A stretch of 64,000 nt of DNA from Nocardioides psychrotolerans (GCF_900113685.1 NZ_FOQG01000010.1:62001-126000); one strand, 5' to 3'; shown: positions 19,524 to 29,053, counted from the stretch's first letter. Notes: generated from the letters alone by a model not told the origin. Numbers and translations are program-made.

Positions 19524-20612
19524 CTAGCCCGTGTACGCCGGCAGCGGTGGGTCGAACCTGAGATCGGTGTAGGGCTGCTCGTCGCGCCGTTCGTCGCGCG
19601 GCCACACGGCCGTGCCGATGTAGGTCGTGCCGTCGAGGGTGACCTCGACGCGATAGCTGAACGGTGCCGGGCCGAGGCCGAACGGTGTGCCGCCACCGGA
19701 CCCGCCACCCTCCCGGAAGGACACCGAGCCCCCGCCGGAGCAGCCGCGACCGGCCGAGATGGGGCCGATCGTTTGAGATGTCCCGTCTGCCGCTGTGACC
19801 CTCATCGTCACCGAGGCACGCCGTGGTGTCTCGGCCAGGTCGCTCAGGCCCATCTCGAGCGGGTAGGCACGGAAACCCTCCTCGTCATCGGTCACGAGGC
19901 CGACGTAGCCGCTCGGGTCGGGCAGCGCACCGAGCTGGCTCGTGGTCCAGGCGAAGGTCGTGATCACATCACCCTCAGGGCCGCGGCCGAAGACGTCGAC
20001 GTCGTAGGAGCCCGCAGGCCCAGCCATCGGGACCTGGAACGAGTAGGCACCGGTCTTCCGGACCGGGACCGTGATCCGGCGCTCGCACGCGCCCTCACCC
20101 GAGGGCGTGAAGCTCGCCGTGAATCTCCACCCCTCGAGCGGGAAGGAGAAGAGCACCTGCTCGCGCCCACCGACGTCCTCGAACGGCGGCTGGGGGAAGC
20201 CGTCGAAGCAGCCCGCCGAGGCGATGCCACGATCGTCTGGTCGACCGGTGAAGCAGGAGGTCCACGGCTCCAGCGCGACCGCGCGGCCGTCGAGCTGGAG
20301 GGTGATGGGTGGCGCTCCCTCGCCGTCCCAGGCTGGCGGCACGTCCTCGGGTGGTGTCGCCACGGGCGATGACGACGTCGATGGCGAGGGGCCAGCGGCA
20401 GGCGGAGGCGATGTCGAGGGATCGCCGCCGCGGAGCGCGGCCGAGCCCCCGAGCACGGTTGCCACCAGCGCGGCTGCCCCCACGGAGGCGACGAGGGCGC
20501 GTCGACGCGTGTGCCGTCGGTCGCGGCGCGCCAGCACCCCGTCGTAGGACGGCGGCTCGGTCGGCGTCGCGGCCTCGACCGCGGAGGTGAGGTCTCGCTG
20601 CGGCTCAGTCAC
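19524..20612 (-). CDS. Membrane-anchored protein partnered with SigE-type sigma factor
   Basis: A 362-residue protein with a cytoplasmic N-terminus of about 38 residues (basic RRDRRHTRRR before the membrane), one helix at about 39-60, a Pro/Ser/Thr-rich linker and an extracellular domain with several Cys. No zinc anti-sigma motif (HxxxCxxC) is visible. GTG 20612 overlaps the sigma gene end by 8 bases, so it is probably co-expressed and may sense an envelope signal; anti-sigma activity is inference from position only. Confidence 0.78.
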   Translation of the reverse strand: MTEPQRDLTSAVEAATPTEPPSYDGVLARRDRRHTRRRALVASVGAAALVATVLGGSAALRGGDPSTSPPPAAGPSPSTSSSPVATPPEDVPPAWDGEGAPPITLQLDGRAVALEPWTSCFTGRPDDRGIASAGCFDGFPQPPFEDVGGREQVLFSFPLEGWRFTASFTPSGEGACERRITVPVRKTGAYSFQVPMAGPAGSYDVDVFGRGPEGDVITTFAWTTSQLGALPDPSGYVGLVTDDEEGFRAYPLEMGLSDLAETPRRASVTMRVTAADGTSQTIGPISAGRGCSGGGSVSFREGGGSGGGTPFGLGPAPFSYRVEVTLDGTTYIGTAVWPRDERRDEQPYTDLRFDPPLPAYTG

Positions 20613-21135
20613 GTGTCGCTCCGTTCGTGATCGGATCGGGGTCGGCGAGCAGCGGCGTCAGGGCCGCACGGGCTCGCGAGAGGCGGGACTTGACCGTGCC
20701 GGCCGGCAGCCGCAGCAGCGCGGCCACCTCGGCGATGGATAGGTCGTGGACGTGGTGGAGCAGCACCACGGCTCGGTGCCCGACAGGCAGCCCGGCCAGG
20801 GCGTCGACGACGTCGAGCCGGGTCTCGGAGGGTGGGGGCGCGACGCTCGAGTCGTGTCCGGCCCGCAGGCGTGCGAGCCCGAGCGTCGCGACCTGGCGTC
20901 GTCGGGACCTTGAGATCAGCAGGCGCACGGCGACGATCCGCAACCAACCGTCGATGTCCTCGTAGTCCTGGACCTTCTCCCAGTGGTCGAGCAGCTTCAC
21001 GAACGCGTCCTGGGCCACTTCCTCAGCGTCCGCGGCCGAGCCGCCCATCACGGTGAGCAGGCCGATCAGGGGTCCGCACGTGCGTGCATAGACCCTGGCA
21101 ACCTCCCGGTCCCGCGCTGCTTCGTCCGACTCCAC
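20605..21135 (-). CDS. SigE-family ECF RNA polymerase sigma factor
   Basis: A 176-residue extracytoplasmic-function sigma factor. Region 2 is in [20 protein letters not shown] and [20 protein letters not shown], and region 4 in [18 protein letters not shown] followed by [14 protein letters not shown] place the start at GTG 21135 (VESDEAARD); the frame stays open further upstream but runs into the divergent VLRF1 promoter. The adjacent membrane-anchored gene is the likely regulator. Confidence 0.9.
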   Translation of the reverse strand: MESDEAARDREVARVYARTCGPLIGLLTVMGGSAADAEEVAQDAFVKLLDHWEKVQDYEDIDGWLRIVAVRLLISRSRRRQVATLGLARLRAGHDSSVAPPPSETRLDVVDALAGLPVGHRAVVLLHHVHDLSIAEVAALLRLPAGTVKSRLSRARAALTPLLADPDPITNGATRD

Positions 21136-21192
21136 ACCAGTGACACGCGACAGCGACCCGTCCGGTTCCCGGGAGCCGCTAGGTTCGCCCAC

Positions 21193-21801
21193 GTGTCGAT
21201 CATCGTCCCTGCCGCCCGGATCGAGCGGTGGCTCGCCAACTTCGCAGAGCGGCACGGGCCGACGACCCACGCCGTGACGGATGGTGCGTTGACCGGAGTG
21301 GCGGAGGACGGGTCGGACTTCACGGCGGTGCTGCCGTTCGATCAGCGCTACGACGGGCTGCCGGACGCCGACGCGTTCATCGCCGCCGTCTCGGCGTCGG
21401 TCCCCGACGACTGGGGTGTGCTGCTGGTCCGCAAGGGTGGCTTCGCCGTGGCCCGACTCTCCGGGACGACGACGGGGGAGTCGAAGGTCGGCCAGCGGCA
21501 CGTGCAGGGCCGCACCAAGGCGGGCGGCCAGTCCCAGCAGCGGTTCGCGAGACGCCGGGACAACCAGGCGCGGCAGGCCTACGAGGCGGCGGCCGAGCAC
21601 GCGGCACGGATCCTCGGGCGTCGTCACCCGGTCGTGACCGGTGGTGATCGCGGCGCGGTCGAGGAGGTCCTCGCCGATGCGCGGCTGACCGGCCTGACGG
21701 TGGTGGAGCCGTGGCTCGACGTGCCCGCCCCGAAGCGGGGGATCCTCGAGCAGGCCGTGCGCGACGCCTGCAGCGCGCGGATCGACGTACGCAATGCGTG
21801 A
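21193..21801 (+). CDS. acVLRF1-type peptidyl-tRNA hydrolase (Vms1-like release factor)
   Basis: A 202-residue protein of the actinobacterial VLRF1 group, related to eukaryotic Vms1/ANKZF1 and to eRF1, which release stalled nascent chains from peptidyl-tRNA in ribosome quality control. The diagnostic stretch is GRTKAGGQSQQRFARRR, with the conserved Gln, followed by DNQARQAYEAAAEHAARIL. GTG 21193 is preceded by TAGGTT (21180-21185) at seven bases, so it is probably leaderless. Confidence 0.88.
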   Translation: MSIIVPAARIERWLANFAERHGPTTHAVTDGALTGVAEDGSDFTAVLPFDQRYDGLPDADAFIAAVSASVPDDWGVLLVRKGGFAVARLSGTTTGESKVGQRHVQGRTKAGGQSQQRFARRRDNQARQAYEAAAEHAARILGRRHPVVTGGDRGAVEEVLADARLTGLTVVEPWLDVPAPKRGILEQAVRDACSARIDVRNA

Positions 21802-21848
21802 CCTCCAACCCTGACCCCGACGGGTAGCCCGGGTCTAGGGTCGCCCGG

Positions 21849-22751
21849 GTGACGACACCGCCGCTCGAGGTCCGCGGGCTCACCAAGTCCTTCGGGTCCA
21901 CCCTCGCGCTCGACCGGCTAGACCTCAGCGTCGAGCGGGGCGAGGTGCACGGCTTCCTCGGCCCCAACGGTGCCGGCAAGTCGACCGCCATCCGGGTGCT
22001 GCTGGGGCTGCTGCGCAAGGACTCCGGCGAGGTGAGCCTCCTGGGTGGTGACCCGTGGACCGACGCAGCACGCCTGCACCGCCGGCTGGCCTACGTGCCG
22101 GGGGACGTGGACCTGTGGCCCAACCTCACCGGCGGTGAGGTCATCGACCTGCTGGGTCGGCTGCGCGGCGGGGTGGACCCGACGCGGCGCGACGAGCTCG
22201 TCGCGCTCTTCCAGCTGGACCCGACCAAGCGCGGCCGCAGCTATTCCAAGGGCAACCGGCAGAAGGTCGCGCTGGTCGCGGCGCTCGCGGCGGACGTGGA
22301 GCTGCTGCTCCTCGACGAACCGACGTCGGGCCTCGACCCGATCATGGAGTCGGCCTTCCAGCAGTGCGTGCAGGACTTCCGGGCCCGCGGCGGCACGGTC
22401 CTGCTCTCCAGCCACATCCTGGCCGAGGTCGAGCAGCTCTGCGACCGGGTCAGCATCATCCGCAACGGACGGTGCGTGGAGACCGGCTCCCTGGGCGAGC
22501 TCCGGCACCTGACGCGTACGTCGGTCACCGTCGAGCTCGCCGGTCCGCCGCGCGGGCTCGAGCAGCTCGAGGGCGTGTACGACCTCGTGGTGGACGGCCA
22601 CCGGGCGCGCTTCGACATCGACACTGCCCTCCTCGACCCGGCACTCGCGGCGCTCGTCGCGGTCGGCGTACGCAGCCTGACGACCCAGCCCCCGACCCTG
22701 GAGGAGCTGTTCCTGCGCCACTACGGGGACCGGATCGAGTCGGAAGCGTGA
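21849..22751 (+). CDS. ABC transporter ATP-binding protein
   Basis: A 300-residue ATPase with Walker [11 protein letters not shown]-loop region [16 protein letters not shown], a degenerate signature ([15 protein letters not shown] instead of LSGGQ), Walker [14 protein letters not shown] and the switch His in [12 protein letters not shown] 21849 follows TAGGGT (21836-21841) by seven bases, so the transcript is probably leaderless. The permease start overlaps its stop (GTGA). The pair resembles exporters annotated for polyketide antibiotics; the actual substrate is unknown. Confidence 0.93.
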   Translation: MTTPPLEVRGLTKSFGSTLALDRLDLSVERGEVHGFLGPNGAGKSTAIRVLLGLLRKDSGEVSLLGGDPWTDAARLHRRLAYVPGDVDLWPNLTGGEVIDLLGRLRGGVDPTRRDELVALFQLDPTKRGRSYSKGNRQKVALVAALAADVELLLLDEPTSGLDPIMESAFQQCVQDFRARGGTVLLSSHILAEVEQLCDRVSIIRNGRCVETGSLGELRHLTRTSVTVELAGPPRGLEQLEGVYDLVVDGHRARFDIDTALLDPALAALVAVGVRSLTTQPPTLEELFLRHYGDRIESEA

Positions 22752-24340
22752 CGAGCCTGGCCGCGGCGACCACCGGATGGACGCTGCTCCTGCGCACCTT
22801 CATGCGCCGCGACCGGTGGCAGCTGCTGTGGTGGAGCGTCGGGCTCTCGGCGCTCTTCGTCTCCCAGGCGGTCAGCGTCGACGGTCTCTACACCTCGCAG
22901 GCCGACTTCGACAGGGCGGCCGCGACGATGGAGGGCAACACCGCGTTCATCGCCATGGCCGGGCCGGCGCGGGCGCTGAACACCACCGGTGGCCAGGTCA
23001 TGTGGCAGGCGGGCGCCGTCGGCGCCGTCGCCATCGGCCTGATGGCCATGCTCCTGGTCGGTCGCCACACCCGTGCCGAGGAGGAGCGTGGCCGCGAGGA
23101 GCTCGTGCGCGCCACGGCCGTCGGTCGGTGCGCAACCCTGGCTGCCGCAGCGGTGACGGCCCTGGCGGCGGTCGTCGTCGCGGGGCTCCTCACGGGCGCG
23201 GGTCTCGTGGCCTACGGGCTGTCGTTCGCCGACTCCATCGCGACGGGTGCCGGGCTCGCGCTGTGCGGCGCCTTCTTCACCGGTTCGGCCCTGGTGGCAG
23301 CGCAGCTGGCGTCGACCACTCGTGGGACCTACGGCCTCGCGGGCGCGGTCATCGGTCTCGCCTACGGGCTCCGGGCCGTCGGCGACGTCGGCTCCCCGGC
23401 GCTGAGCTGGCTGAGCCCGATCGGGTGGTACCAGGCAATGCACCCCTATTCCGGGCTCCGCTGGTGGCCTGCACTGCTCCTGGTGGTCGGTGCCTTGCTG
23501 GCCACCGTGCTGGCCGTCGCGCTGTTCCTCCGACGTGACCTCGGCTCCGGGGTGCTGGCGGCCAGGCCCGGCCCCGCGGTGGCCTCGCCCGCGTTGCGCA
23601 GCGGCTTCGCGCTCGCCTGGCGGCTCCAACGCGCCTCGGTCCTGGCGTGGTCCGGCGGGATCCTGCTCGGCGGACTGGCCTACGGCTCGATCGGCGACGA
23701 CGCCGGCGACCTGGTCGGTGACTCTGCCCTGACCGAGGACATCTTCGGAGCCGCGGCCGGGGACCTCGTGGACGGGTTCTTCGCGGTGTCGCTGGTGATG
23801 CTGGCACTCATCGCGACCGGCTTCGCGCTGTCGTCGATGGGCCGACCGCGTGGGCAGGAGGAGGATGGCCATGCCGAGCTCACGTTGTCGACCGGGGTGT
23901 CGCGGCTGCGCTGGCTGGGTGGTCAGGTCGCTGTCTGCGTCCTCGGGACCGTCCTGGTCGTGGCTGCCGCAGGTGTCGGCCTCGCGGGCGGCTACGCGAT
24001 GGTCACCGGGGACCTCGGGGCGTTCGAGCGACTCACGTTGCCGATGCTCGCGATGGTGGCCCCGGTGCTCGTCACGGTGGGCGTGGCCCTCCTGCTGTAC
24101 GGCGTCGCCCCGGGCGCCCAGTCGGCCGCCTGGCTGGTCCTGGTCCTCGGCGTCGTCGTGCTGATGTTCGGCGAGGTGTTCCGGATGCCAGGGTGGCTGC
24201 GCGGGCTGTCGCCCTACGAGCACCTGGCGCTCGCGCCGGCCGAGCCGTTCCGGGTGCTGCCGTTCGTGGCCCTGCTGGCGGTCGCGGTCGCGCTCTCACT
24301 CGTCGGCGCGTTCGCGTTCTCGCGGCGCGACATCCGCTAA
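22748..24340 (+). CDS. ABC exporter permease, polyketide-antibiotic exporter type
   Basis: A 530-residue membrane protein with about twelve helices in two related halves ([14 protein letters not shown] opens the first, [16 protein letters not shown] the second). It matches the two-repeat permease family annotated as exporters of polyketide antibiotics. GTG 22748 overlaps the ATPase stop. Its TAA forms the first bases of the TAACGT hexamer that probably starts transcription of the next gene. Confidence 0.9.
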   Translation: MTSLAAATTGWTLLLRTFMRRDRWQLLWWSVGLSALFVSQAVSVDGLYTSQADFDRAAATMEGNTAFIAMAGPARALNTTGGQVMWQAGAVGAVAIGLMAMLLVGRHTRAEEERGREELVRATAVGRCATLAAAAVTALAAVVVAGLLTGAGLVAYGLSFADSIATGAGLALCGAFFTGSALVAAQLASTTRGTYGLAGAVIGLAYGLRAVGDVGSPALSWLSPIGWYQAMHPYSGLRWWPALLLVVGALLATVLAVALFLRRDLGSGVLAARPGPAVASPALRSGFALAWRLQRASVLAWSGGILLGGLAYGSIGDDAGDLVGDSALTEDIFGAAAGDLVDGFFAVSLVMLALIATGFALSSMGRPRGQEEDGHAELTLSTGVSRLRWLGGQVAVCVLGTVLVVAAAGVGLAGGYAMVTGDLGAFERLTLPMLAMVAPVLVTVGVALLLYGVAPGAQSAAWLVLVLGVVVLMFGEVFRMPGWLRGLSPYEHLALAPAEPFRVLPFVALLAVAVALSLVGAFAFSRRDIR

Positions 24341-24350
24341 CGTCCCGATC

Positions 24351-25256
24351 ATGTGGCAGCCCGAGCCAGGGTGGCACCCGCTCCCCGGAGGCACCGGCAC
24401 GTCCACGGTGGGGGTCTGGCGCACCTCCCTGAGTGGGCGACCGATGGTCGTGAAGCGGATCGCGCGTCCCCGTGACGACGACCCGGTCGAGCTGTCCGAT
24501 CCCCGGCACTTCGCCTACTGGCGACGCGAGGCCGACGTGCTCGACTGCGCCCTCACCGCCAGGACCACCGGGTTGCGCACGGCTCCTGCGGGAGTCGAGG
24601 AGGACGCCGACGGCATCACGGTCACGCGTGAGTGGGTGGAGGACGCCTCCTCCAGTGGGTTGTTCCTCGCCCTGGGCCTGGGCCGGTTCGCGGGTTGCGA
24701 CCTGCCGCGGCCGGCGTGGTTGGCCCAGCACCAGCTGCGAGCACGCCTCCTCCGGGTCGAGTCGCGGGGCGGCTGGCCGACGCTCGCACGCACGACGGTG
24801 GCCGACGTTGCCGACCACCTCTGGACCCGTCGTACGACGTTGCTCGCGGTGAGCGAGTCGCTCCCGCACGTGCCGCAGCACGGCGACCCGACCCTGGCCA
24901 ACCTGCCCGGCCGCGCCGGCGACGAGGTGATCGCCATCGACTGGTCGATGCTCGGCACGGGACCCGTTGGAGCCGACCTGGGACTGCTGTCGCTGTCCTC
25001 GCGAGAGGAGTTCGAGCCGCTGCTCGACGCCTACCTGCTGGGGCTGCCGAGCGCAGCCGCTTCGCGCGACGACGTGGTGCTCGGCGCCCGGATCTCGGGG
25101 GTCTACACGGCCCTGTCCCGCGCCGAGTGGGCGTTGGCGAGGGTGGCCGGGGGAGAGGGCGCCCTCGCCGGCAAGTACCGCCACCCGGCCGTCGCTCCCC
25201 ACCTGCGCACGCTGCAGCGCCAGTTCCCCGCGATCGAGGCCCTCGTCGACTGGTGA
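24351..25256 (+). CDS. Aminoglycoside phosphotransferase-like kinase
   Basis: A 301-residue protein of the APH/choline kinase fold. The N-lobe includes MVVKRIARP (likely ATP Lys) and the catalytic loop is PQHGDPTLANL, followed by the metal-site IDWSMLG. Family members phosphorylate small molecules, and resistance is only one of several roles. ATG 24351 lies seven bases after TAACGT (24338-24343), so it is probably leaderless with a promoter overlapping the upstream stop. Confidence 0.82.
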   Translation: MWQPEPGWHPLPGGTGTSTVGVWRTSLSGRPMVVKRIARPRDDDPVELSDPRHFAYWRREADVLDCALTARTTGLRTAPAGVEEDADGITVTREWVEDASSSGLFLALGLGRFAGCDLPRPAWLAQHQLRARLLRVESRGGWPTLARTTVADVADHLWTRRTTLLAVSESLPHVPQHGDPTLANLPGRAGDEVIAIDWSMLGTGPVGADLGLLSLSSREEFEPLLDAYLLGLPSAAASRDDVVLGARISGVYTALSRAEWALARVAGGEGALAGKYRHPAVAPHLRTLQRQFPAIEALVDW

Positions 25257-25290
25257 ACGACCAGATCTCGAGCTGGGGCTGCTGTCGCAC

Positions 25291-25401
25291 GTGGTGGCCA
25301 TCGGCCCGATCGTCCACGACAGCGTCTTCTGGCACCACCCTCACGTGCGGCTCGTCGACGACGTCCAGTCGTGGTTGACCGACGTCGTCGGACCGGTCTG
25401 A
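25291..25401 (+). CDS. Possible short ORF or gene remnant
   Basis: Between the kinase and the convergent methyltransferase one frame reads as coding: nearly every third base is G or C, and the composition is protein-like (for example VHDSVFWHHPHVRLVDDV). I see only a GTG at 25291 without a good ribosome site, and the open frame continues upstream into the kinase gene. It could be a 36-residue peptide or the 3' end of a lost gene. I recognise no family. Confidence 0.3.
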   Translation: MVAIGPIVHDSVFWHHPHVRLVDDVQSWLTDVVGPV

Positions 25402-25415
25402 GGGCGCCGCCTTGA

Positions 25416-26138
25416 TCAGGTGCGCCGGGCCAGGACGACGTGCTCCAGCCCGGGCCGGTCGGGTGCGTCCCGGACCTCGACGACCTGCACGCCGCGCGCG
25501 GGCAGGTCGGCGTACAGCTCTTCCAGCGTGCGGAAGCGCAGCGTGGAGGTCGAGCTGATGCGCTCGCCGCCGATCGTCGTGATCGTCTCGAAGGTGACCA
25601 GGGGCAGCGCCACCTCGGTGATGCTGCGACTGACCACGACGTGGGTGCCGCCAGGGAGGTGGACGGTCGAGGGTGGGACGTCCCAGGTCTCCCACGCGCG
25701 GGCCTCCGGTCGGCGGGTCTCGAAGACGAACCATCCACCGGGTCGGAGGCTCTGGACCACCGCGCTGAGCGTGGCGTGCCAGTCGTCGTCGTCCACGAAG
25801 ACCTGCGCCACGTTCCCGGTCATCACGACCAGGTCGGCCCGCGTGTCCGGCGTGAGAGCCGTCGCGTCTCCGTGGAGCCAGGTGACCCGGTCGGCGTAGG
25901 GCTTGGTGCGGGCCACCGCGAGCGACGCCTCCGCCGGGTCGACGCCGACGACGCCGAGGCCCCGTGCGGCGAGGAGCACGGCCAGCGAGCCGGTTCCGCA
26001 CCCGATGTCGACGACCCGACGTGCCTCCACCTCGTCGGCGAGCGCGACGTAGGCGTCGAGGTCGCTCCGGTCGTCGTCGAGCACGTCGTAGAGCTCGGCC
26101 AGGCGTGGATCGGCGAAGGCGGGGTCGGGTGGTCGCAC
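25416..26138 (-). CDS. SAM-dependent methyltransferase
   Basis: A 240-residue class I methyltransferase. Motif I is VVDIGCGTGSLAVLLA, motif II the acidic VVGVDPAEAS, then LHGDATAL and the post-motif LRPGGWFVFETRR. The substrate is unknown. GTG 26138 lies six bases after TAACGT (minus strand, 26145-26150), so it is probably leaderless. It is divergent from the GNAT gene at 26170. Confidence 0.87.
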   Translation of the reverse strand: MRPPDPAFADPRLAELYDVLDDDRSDLDAYVALADEVEARRVVDIGCGTGSLAVLLAARGLGVVGVDPAEASLAVARTKPYADRVTWLHGDATALTPDTRADLVVMTGNVAQVFVDDDDWHATLSAVVQSLRPGGWFVFETRRPEARAWETWDVPPSTVHLPGGTHVVVSRSITEVALPLVTFETITTIGGERISSTSTLRFRTLEELYADLPARGVQVVEVRDAPDRPGLEHVVLARRT

Positions 26139-26169
26139 CCCTCGACGTTAGGACGTGGAGGATGGCGCC

Positions 26170-26640
26170 ATGACGAGTCCAGGCGTGTCGTGGGTGGTCA
26201 GCGAGTCGACCGATCAGGATCGGGAGGTGTGGGGCCGTCTCTACACGGCGTACGCCGCCGCCGCCGGTGACCGCCTCGACGACGCCCACCTGGCGAGGGT
26301 CTGGTCCTGGATCGTGCGCCCTGGTGGCCAGACGCGGTGCCTGCTGCTGCGGCCTGACGACGAGCCGGACCCGGTGGGCCTCGCCCACTACCGGATCTTC
26401 GAGCGACCGCTCGCCGGGTCGATCGGGTGCTACCTCGACGACCTCTTCGTCGCGCCGCAGGTGCGTGGCCGCGGCGGCGCTCGTGCGCTCCTCGGGTCGC
26501 TGTCGACGCTCGCGGGTGCGCAGGGCTGGAGCACGGTGCGCTGGACGACGGGGGATGGCAACCCTGCTCGACAGCTCTACGACGCGCTGGCCGTCCGGCT
26601 CCCGGTGATCACCTACGACATGCCGGCACGCTCGGGCTGA
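26170..26640 (+). CDS. GNAT family N-acetyltransferase
   Basis: A 156-residue acetyltransferase. The acetyl-CoA P-loop region is LDDLFVAPQVRGRGGARALL, followed by the alpha4/beta strand pattern VRWTTGDGNPARQLYDAL. ATG 26170 has GGAGG eight bases upstream; the GTG at 26155 is in frame but less well placed. No substrate can be predicted. Confidence 0.87.
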   Translation: MTSPGVSWVVSESTDQDREVWGRLYTAYAAAAGDRLDDAHLARVWSWIVRPGGQTRCLLLRPDDEPDPVGLAHYRIFERPLAGSIGCYLDDLFVAPQVRGRGGARALLGSLSTLAGAQGWSTVRWTTGDGNPARQLYDALAVRLPVITYDMPARSG

Positions 26641-26956
26641 GCCGTTCGCTGTTCGCGGCAAAGAGTCGGCGCGATGGTGCAGGCGCGGTGGCTTGTTGCT
26701 GGTCGAGCCCCGTGGGCGAGCCCTTCCCAGGGCGGAAGGTCTTCTTCACCAGACGCGAGTGAGCGCTGGCGGATCACGCGTGGCGTGGGCGATGTCTCGG
26801 CTCCCTGCTGCTCCGACGCGACCGGGGAGGATCTCACGCGTGGTGATGCGTGAGATCCTCCCCGGTCGCCAGGAGCCGCTTGATCGGGAGATGGGCGCGT
26901 GCGTCGTCAGGCGCAGTCGACGACACGAGGCTCTGTGTCCCAAGCCGCTGTGCTCG
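26641..26956. other. 316-base intergenic region between convergent genes
   Basis: No frame here has convincing coding character. The region holds the long inverted repeat at 26818-26869 and two copies of TCACGCGTGG (26774-26783 and 26834-26843). The second copy lies inside the repeat and its loop. Nothing else is evident. Confidence 0.6.
26818..26869. terminator. Perfect 22-bp inverted repeat, likely bidirectional terminator
   Basis: Arms at 26818-26839 and 26848-26869 are perfect reverse complements (left arm begins gcgaccggggagg) around an 8-base loop, gtggtgat. It lies between the convergent GNAT and secreted-protein genes. Neither strand has a following T-tract, so it would act as a stem-only terminator of the kind common in actinobacteria, or mark a short inserted palindrome. 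Confidence 0.6.
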
Positions 26957-27685
26957 TCAGCGGTAGCCGACCAGCGTCGGGGTTGCCTCGACGACCTCGA
27001 GCAGGACGGCCGCGCCGGGGATGGTCACGGCGCCTGGCACGGGGCGCCAGGCGCCGCCGTTGACGCGGAAGTCGGCGGTGTAGGTCGTGTCCACGGCCGG
27101 GGCGACTCGGCCTGCCGTCAGGTAGTCATGGGTGACCTGGAGATCGGGGTAGGCCGCACCCGGGGTCGTCGTGGACGCGGACCGGCCGTCGCCGAAACGC
27201 CATCCGTAGGACGCGGGTGTGATCCGCAGGTCGACCTGCTGGCCCAGCAGGGTGATCGTGCGGGTGAAAGGCTGAGTCTCGGTGTAGAAGTTCGTCGCGA
27301 AGTTCACCAACGTGCGGCCGTTGGGCGGCTGCACGACCAGCGTGCTCGCGGGCAGGGTCAGTCGGGAAAGGGCTAGTGCCACCAGACCCGTCGTCACGAC
27401 TGGCTGGACAGCCGAAACGCAGAAGTCTTCGACGTCATAGCCGAACTGCGCCGCGGCTCCGGCACAGGCGGCCTCGCCCACGGGGGTGGTGGCGGCGACC
27501 GGGACAGTGGTGCCGCTGCCGCCGTTCGTGGGTGAGGCGCCGTCGCACGACATCTCGAGCTCGGTTACGACTTGCCCGTTCGTGAAGTATGAGACCTCGT
27601 GCCAGGTGCACCCACCTGCGTGGGATGACGGCACAGAAAGGACGAGTTGAGTCATCCAAACGGCAACGACGAGAAGGGACCTCAT
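26957..27685 (-). CDS. Secreted protein with PKD-like C-terminal half
   Basis: A 242-residue exported protein with a signal peptide (MRSLLVVAVWMTQLVLSV, cut after about SSHA). The mature part contains Cys residues in GGCTWHE, EMSCDG and EAACAG/EDFCVS, then a region with the PKD-like pattern YGWRFGDGRS...VTHDYLTAG. The function is unknown. Its ATG overlaps the last codon of the interrupted DUF6318 gene upstream (ATGA), so it was probably translated by coupling to that gene. No ribosome site is evident. Confidence 0.8.
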   Translation of the reverse strand: MRSLLVVAVWMTQLVLSVPSSHAGGCTWHEVSYFTNGQVVTELEMSCDGASPTNGGSGTTVPVAATTPVGEAACAGAAAQFGYDVEDFCVSAVQPVVTTGLVALALSRLTLPASTLVVQPPNGRTLVNFATNFYTETQPFTRTITLLGQQVDLRITPASYGWRFGDGRSASTTTPGAAYPDLQVTHDYLTAGRVAPAVDTTYTADFRVNGGAWRPVPGAVTIPGAAVLLEVVEATPTLVGYR

Positions 27686-28227
27686 CGGAGGAAGCCGATC
27701 AAGGAAACGACCCAGGTCTCGCCCAGCGTCTCAAGCTCGAACACCGCGATCCTGCGCTCGGATCCGTAAGCGACGGGGTCGGCGTTGGCGCTGTCGTAGG
27801 TGGTGCCGCCGGCGAGACGCAACGCAGCCGTGACTGAGGATGAGTCGGCAGCTCAGGAGGCGGCTTTGGTGCGCAGCACCGACCAGCCCGCGGTCATGTA
27901 TCGGCCACCTCGTTCGTAGGTCTCGACGATCGGCGAGATGAGGTTCTCGCAGGAGGAACACTGACTCTGAGACAGCGCCGTGACCGCTTCGACATCGCCG
28001 TCGGTCAGCGCCTCGTTTCGCGCCGCCACCCACGCCCGCACCGTCTCCTCGGGCCCCAAGACCTCAGTCGCCTGGGTCGGCGTCGGGTCGACGGGCGGCG
28101 CCTCAGAGACGGTCGGAGTGGCGGACGGTGGCGGTGCCATCTTCGGCCGTGGCTCGTCGTCGGAGCACCCCACGCAGAGCAGGCCGACAACAGCACCGAC
28201 GACAACTGAACGGACGACACGGCTCAC
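27682..28227 (-). pseudogene. DUF6318-like lipoprotein gene interrupted by an in-frame TGA
   Basis: From GTG 28227 (GGAAGG upstream) the frame encodes a lipoprotein signal (VVRSVVVGAVVGLLCVGC), a Pro/Thr linker and a DUF6318-like domain with SQCSSCENL. It stops at TGA 27853-27855 after 124 residues. The same frame continues without further stops for 56 codons (AADSSSVTAALRLAGG ... ETWVVSLIGFLR) to TGA 27682-27684, which overlaps the next gene's ATG. The downstream part has protein-like composition, so one nonsense change (or a sequencing error) has split a gene of about 180 residues. A longer start at GTG 28254 is possible. Confidence 0.8.
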
Positions 28228-28365
28228 GAGGCAGGCCCTTCCCGAGACTTCCACGCCCAGACCCGGGGCGTGATGCCACCGAACCTACCCACCCACACGC
28301 CCCCTGAACAGGCCTCCGACGTCCCCTGTGGACGGATCTGGACGGACGTGGACGAGACTCGGTGC

Positions 28366-29007
28366 ATGCACGAGATCGCTTCATCGTACGACGCCATGGC
28401 TGCGGTCTACACCGAGCTGTTCGGGGACGTGGAGCTGCAACACCCGCTCGACCGGGCCGTGTTCACGGGCTTCGCGCACCTGCTGCGGCGGGAGGCTGCG
28501 ACGACCGTCGCCGATCTCGGCTGCGGTCCGGGGCACTGGACCGCGGACCTGGCGAGCCACGGCTTCGACGTCATCGGGATCGACGGCTCGGCCGCCCTCC
28601 TGGACCTGGCCCGCGCGCGGCACCCGCACCTGACCTTCGCGCGCGGCGACCTTGGCGAGCTGAGCGAGGTCGCGCGGGTCGGCGGCACCCTGGGCGACAG
28701 CAGCCTCGACGGCGCAGTGGCCTGGTTCTCCCTGATCCACACCGCGCCGGACGACCTCGACCGGCTGCTCGCCGAGATCGCCCGCGTGCTGCGTGCCGGG
28801 GGGCTGCTGCTGGTCGGCTTCCAGGTCGCGCCGGGGGCTGAGCCCGAGGCCTTCGACCACCGCGTGGTGCGTGCCTGGAGTTGGCCGGTTGACGCCCTGT
28901 CGGCACGCCTGCACGCAGCAGGGCTGCGCGAGCAGGCGCGCGGCGTGCGTCAGCCCGAGGAAGGGGAGCGGCTGCCGGGCGGGCATCTGGTGGCTCGTCG
29001 TACGTGA
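28366..29007 (+). CDS. SAM-dependent methyltransferase
   Basis: A 213-residue class I methyltransferase. It has SSYDAMAAVYTELFGD at the N-terminus, motif I VADLGCGPGHWTADLA, motif II VIGIDGSAALL, and LRAGGLLLVGFQ after the core. ATG 28366 is six bases after GAGACT, a weak -10 with the invariant A and T, so it may be leaderless; a GTG at 28349 is the alternative start. It is followed by a strong hairpin shared with the convergent doxX gene. Confidence 0.85.
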   Translation: MHEIASSYDAMAAVYTELFGDVELQHPLDRAVFTGFAHLLRREAATTVADLGCGPGHWTADLASHGFDVIGIDGSAALLDLARARHPHLTFARGDLGELSEVARVGGTLGDSSLDGAVAWFSLIHTAPDDLDRLLAEIARVLRAGGLLLVGFQVAPGAEPEAFDHRVVRAWSWPVDALSARLHAAGLREQARGVRQPEEGERLPGGHLVARRT

Positions 29008-29053
29008 CGAGGCGCCACCCTCATGCAGTCGGAGGCAGGTAGCACCCACGACG

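Noticed and set aside
20605..21627. A longer sigma factor start reaching 21627
   Set aside because: The extra region overlaps the VLRF1 gene on the other strand and has shadow-like composition. Sigma region 2 begins shortly after GTG 21135.
24351..25256. Aminoglycoside resistance gene
   Set aside because: The fold is APH-like, but such kinases have many substrates and nothing nearby points to resistance.
27853..27855. TGA read as selenocysteine in the DUF6318 gene
   Set aside because: No selenocysteine insertion stem is evident after the codon, the family is not a redox enzyme, and no selenocysteine machinery is seen in the window. A nonsense change is simpler.
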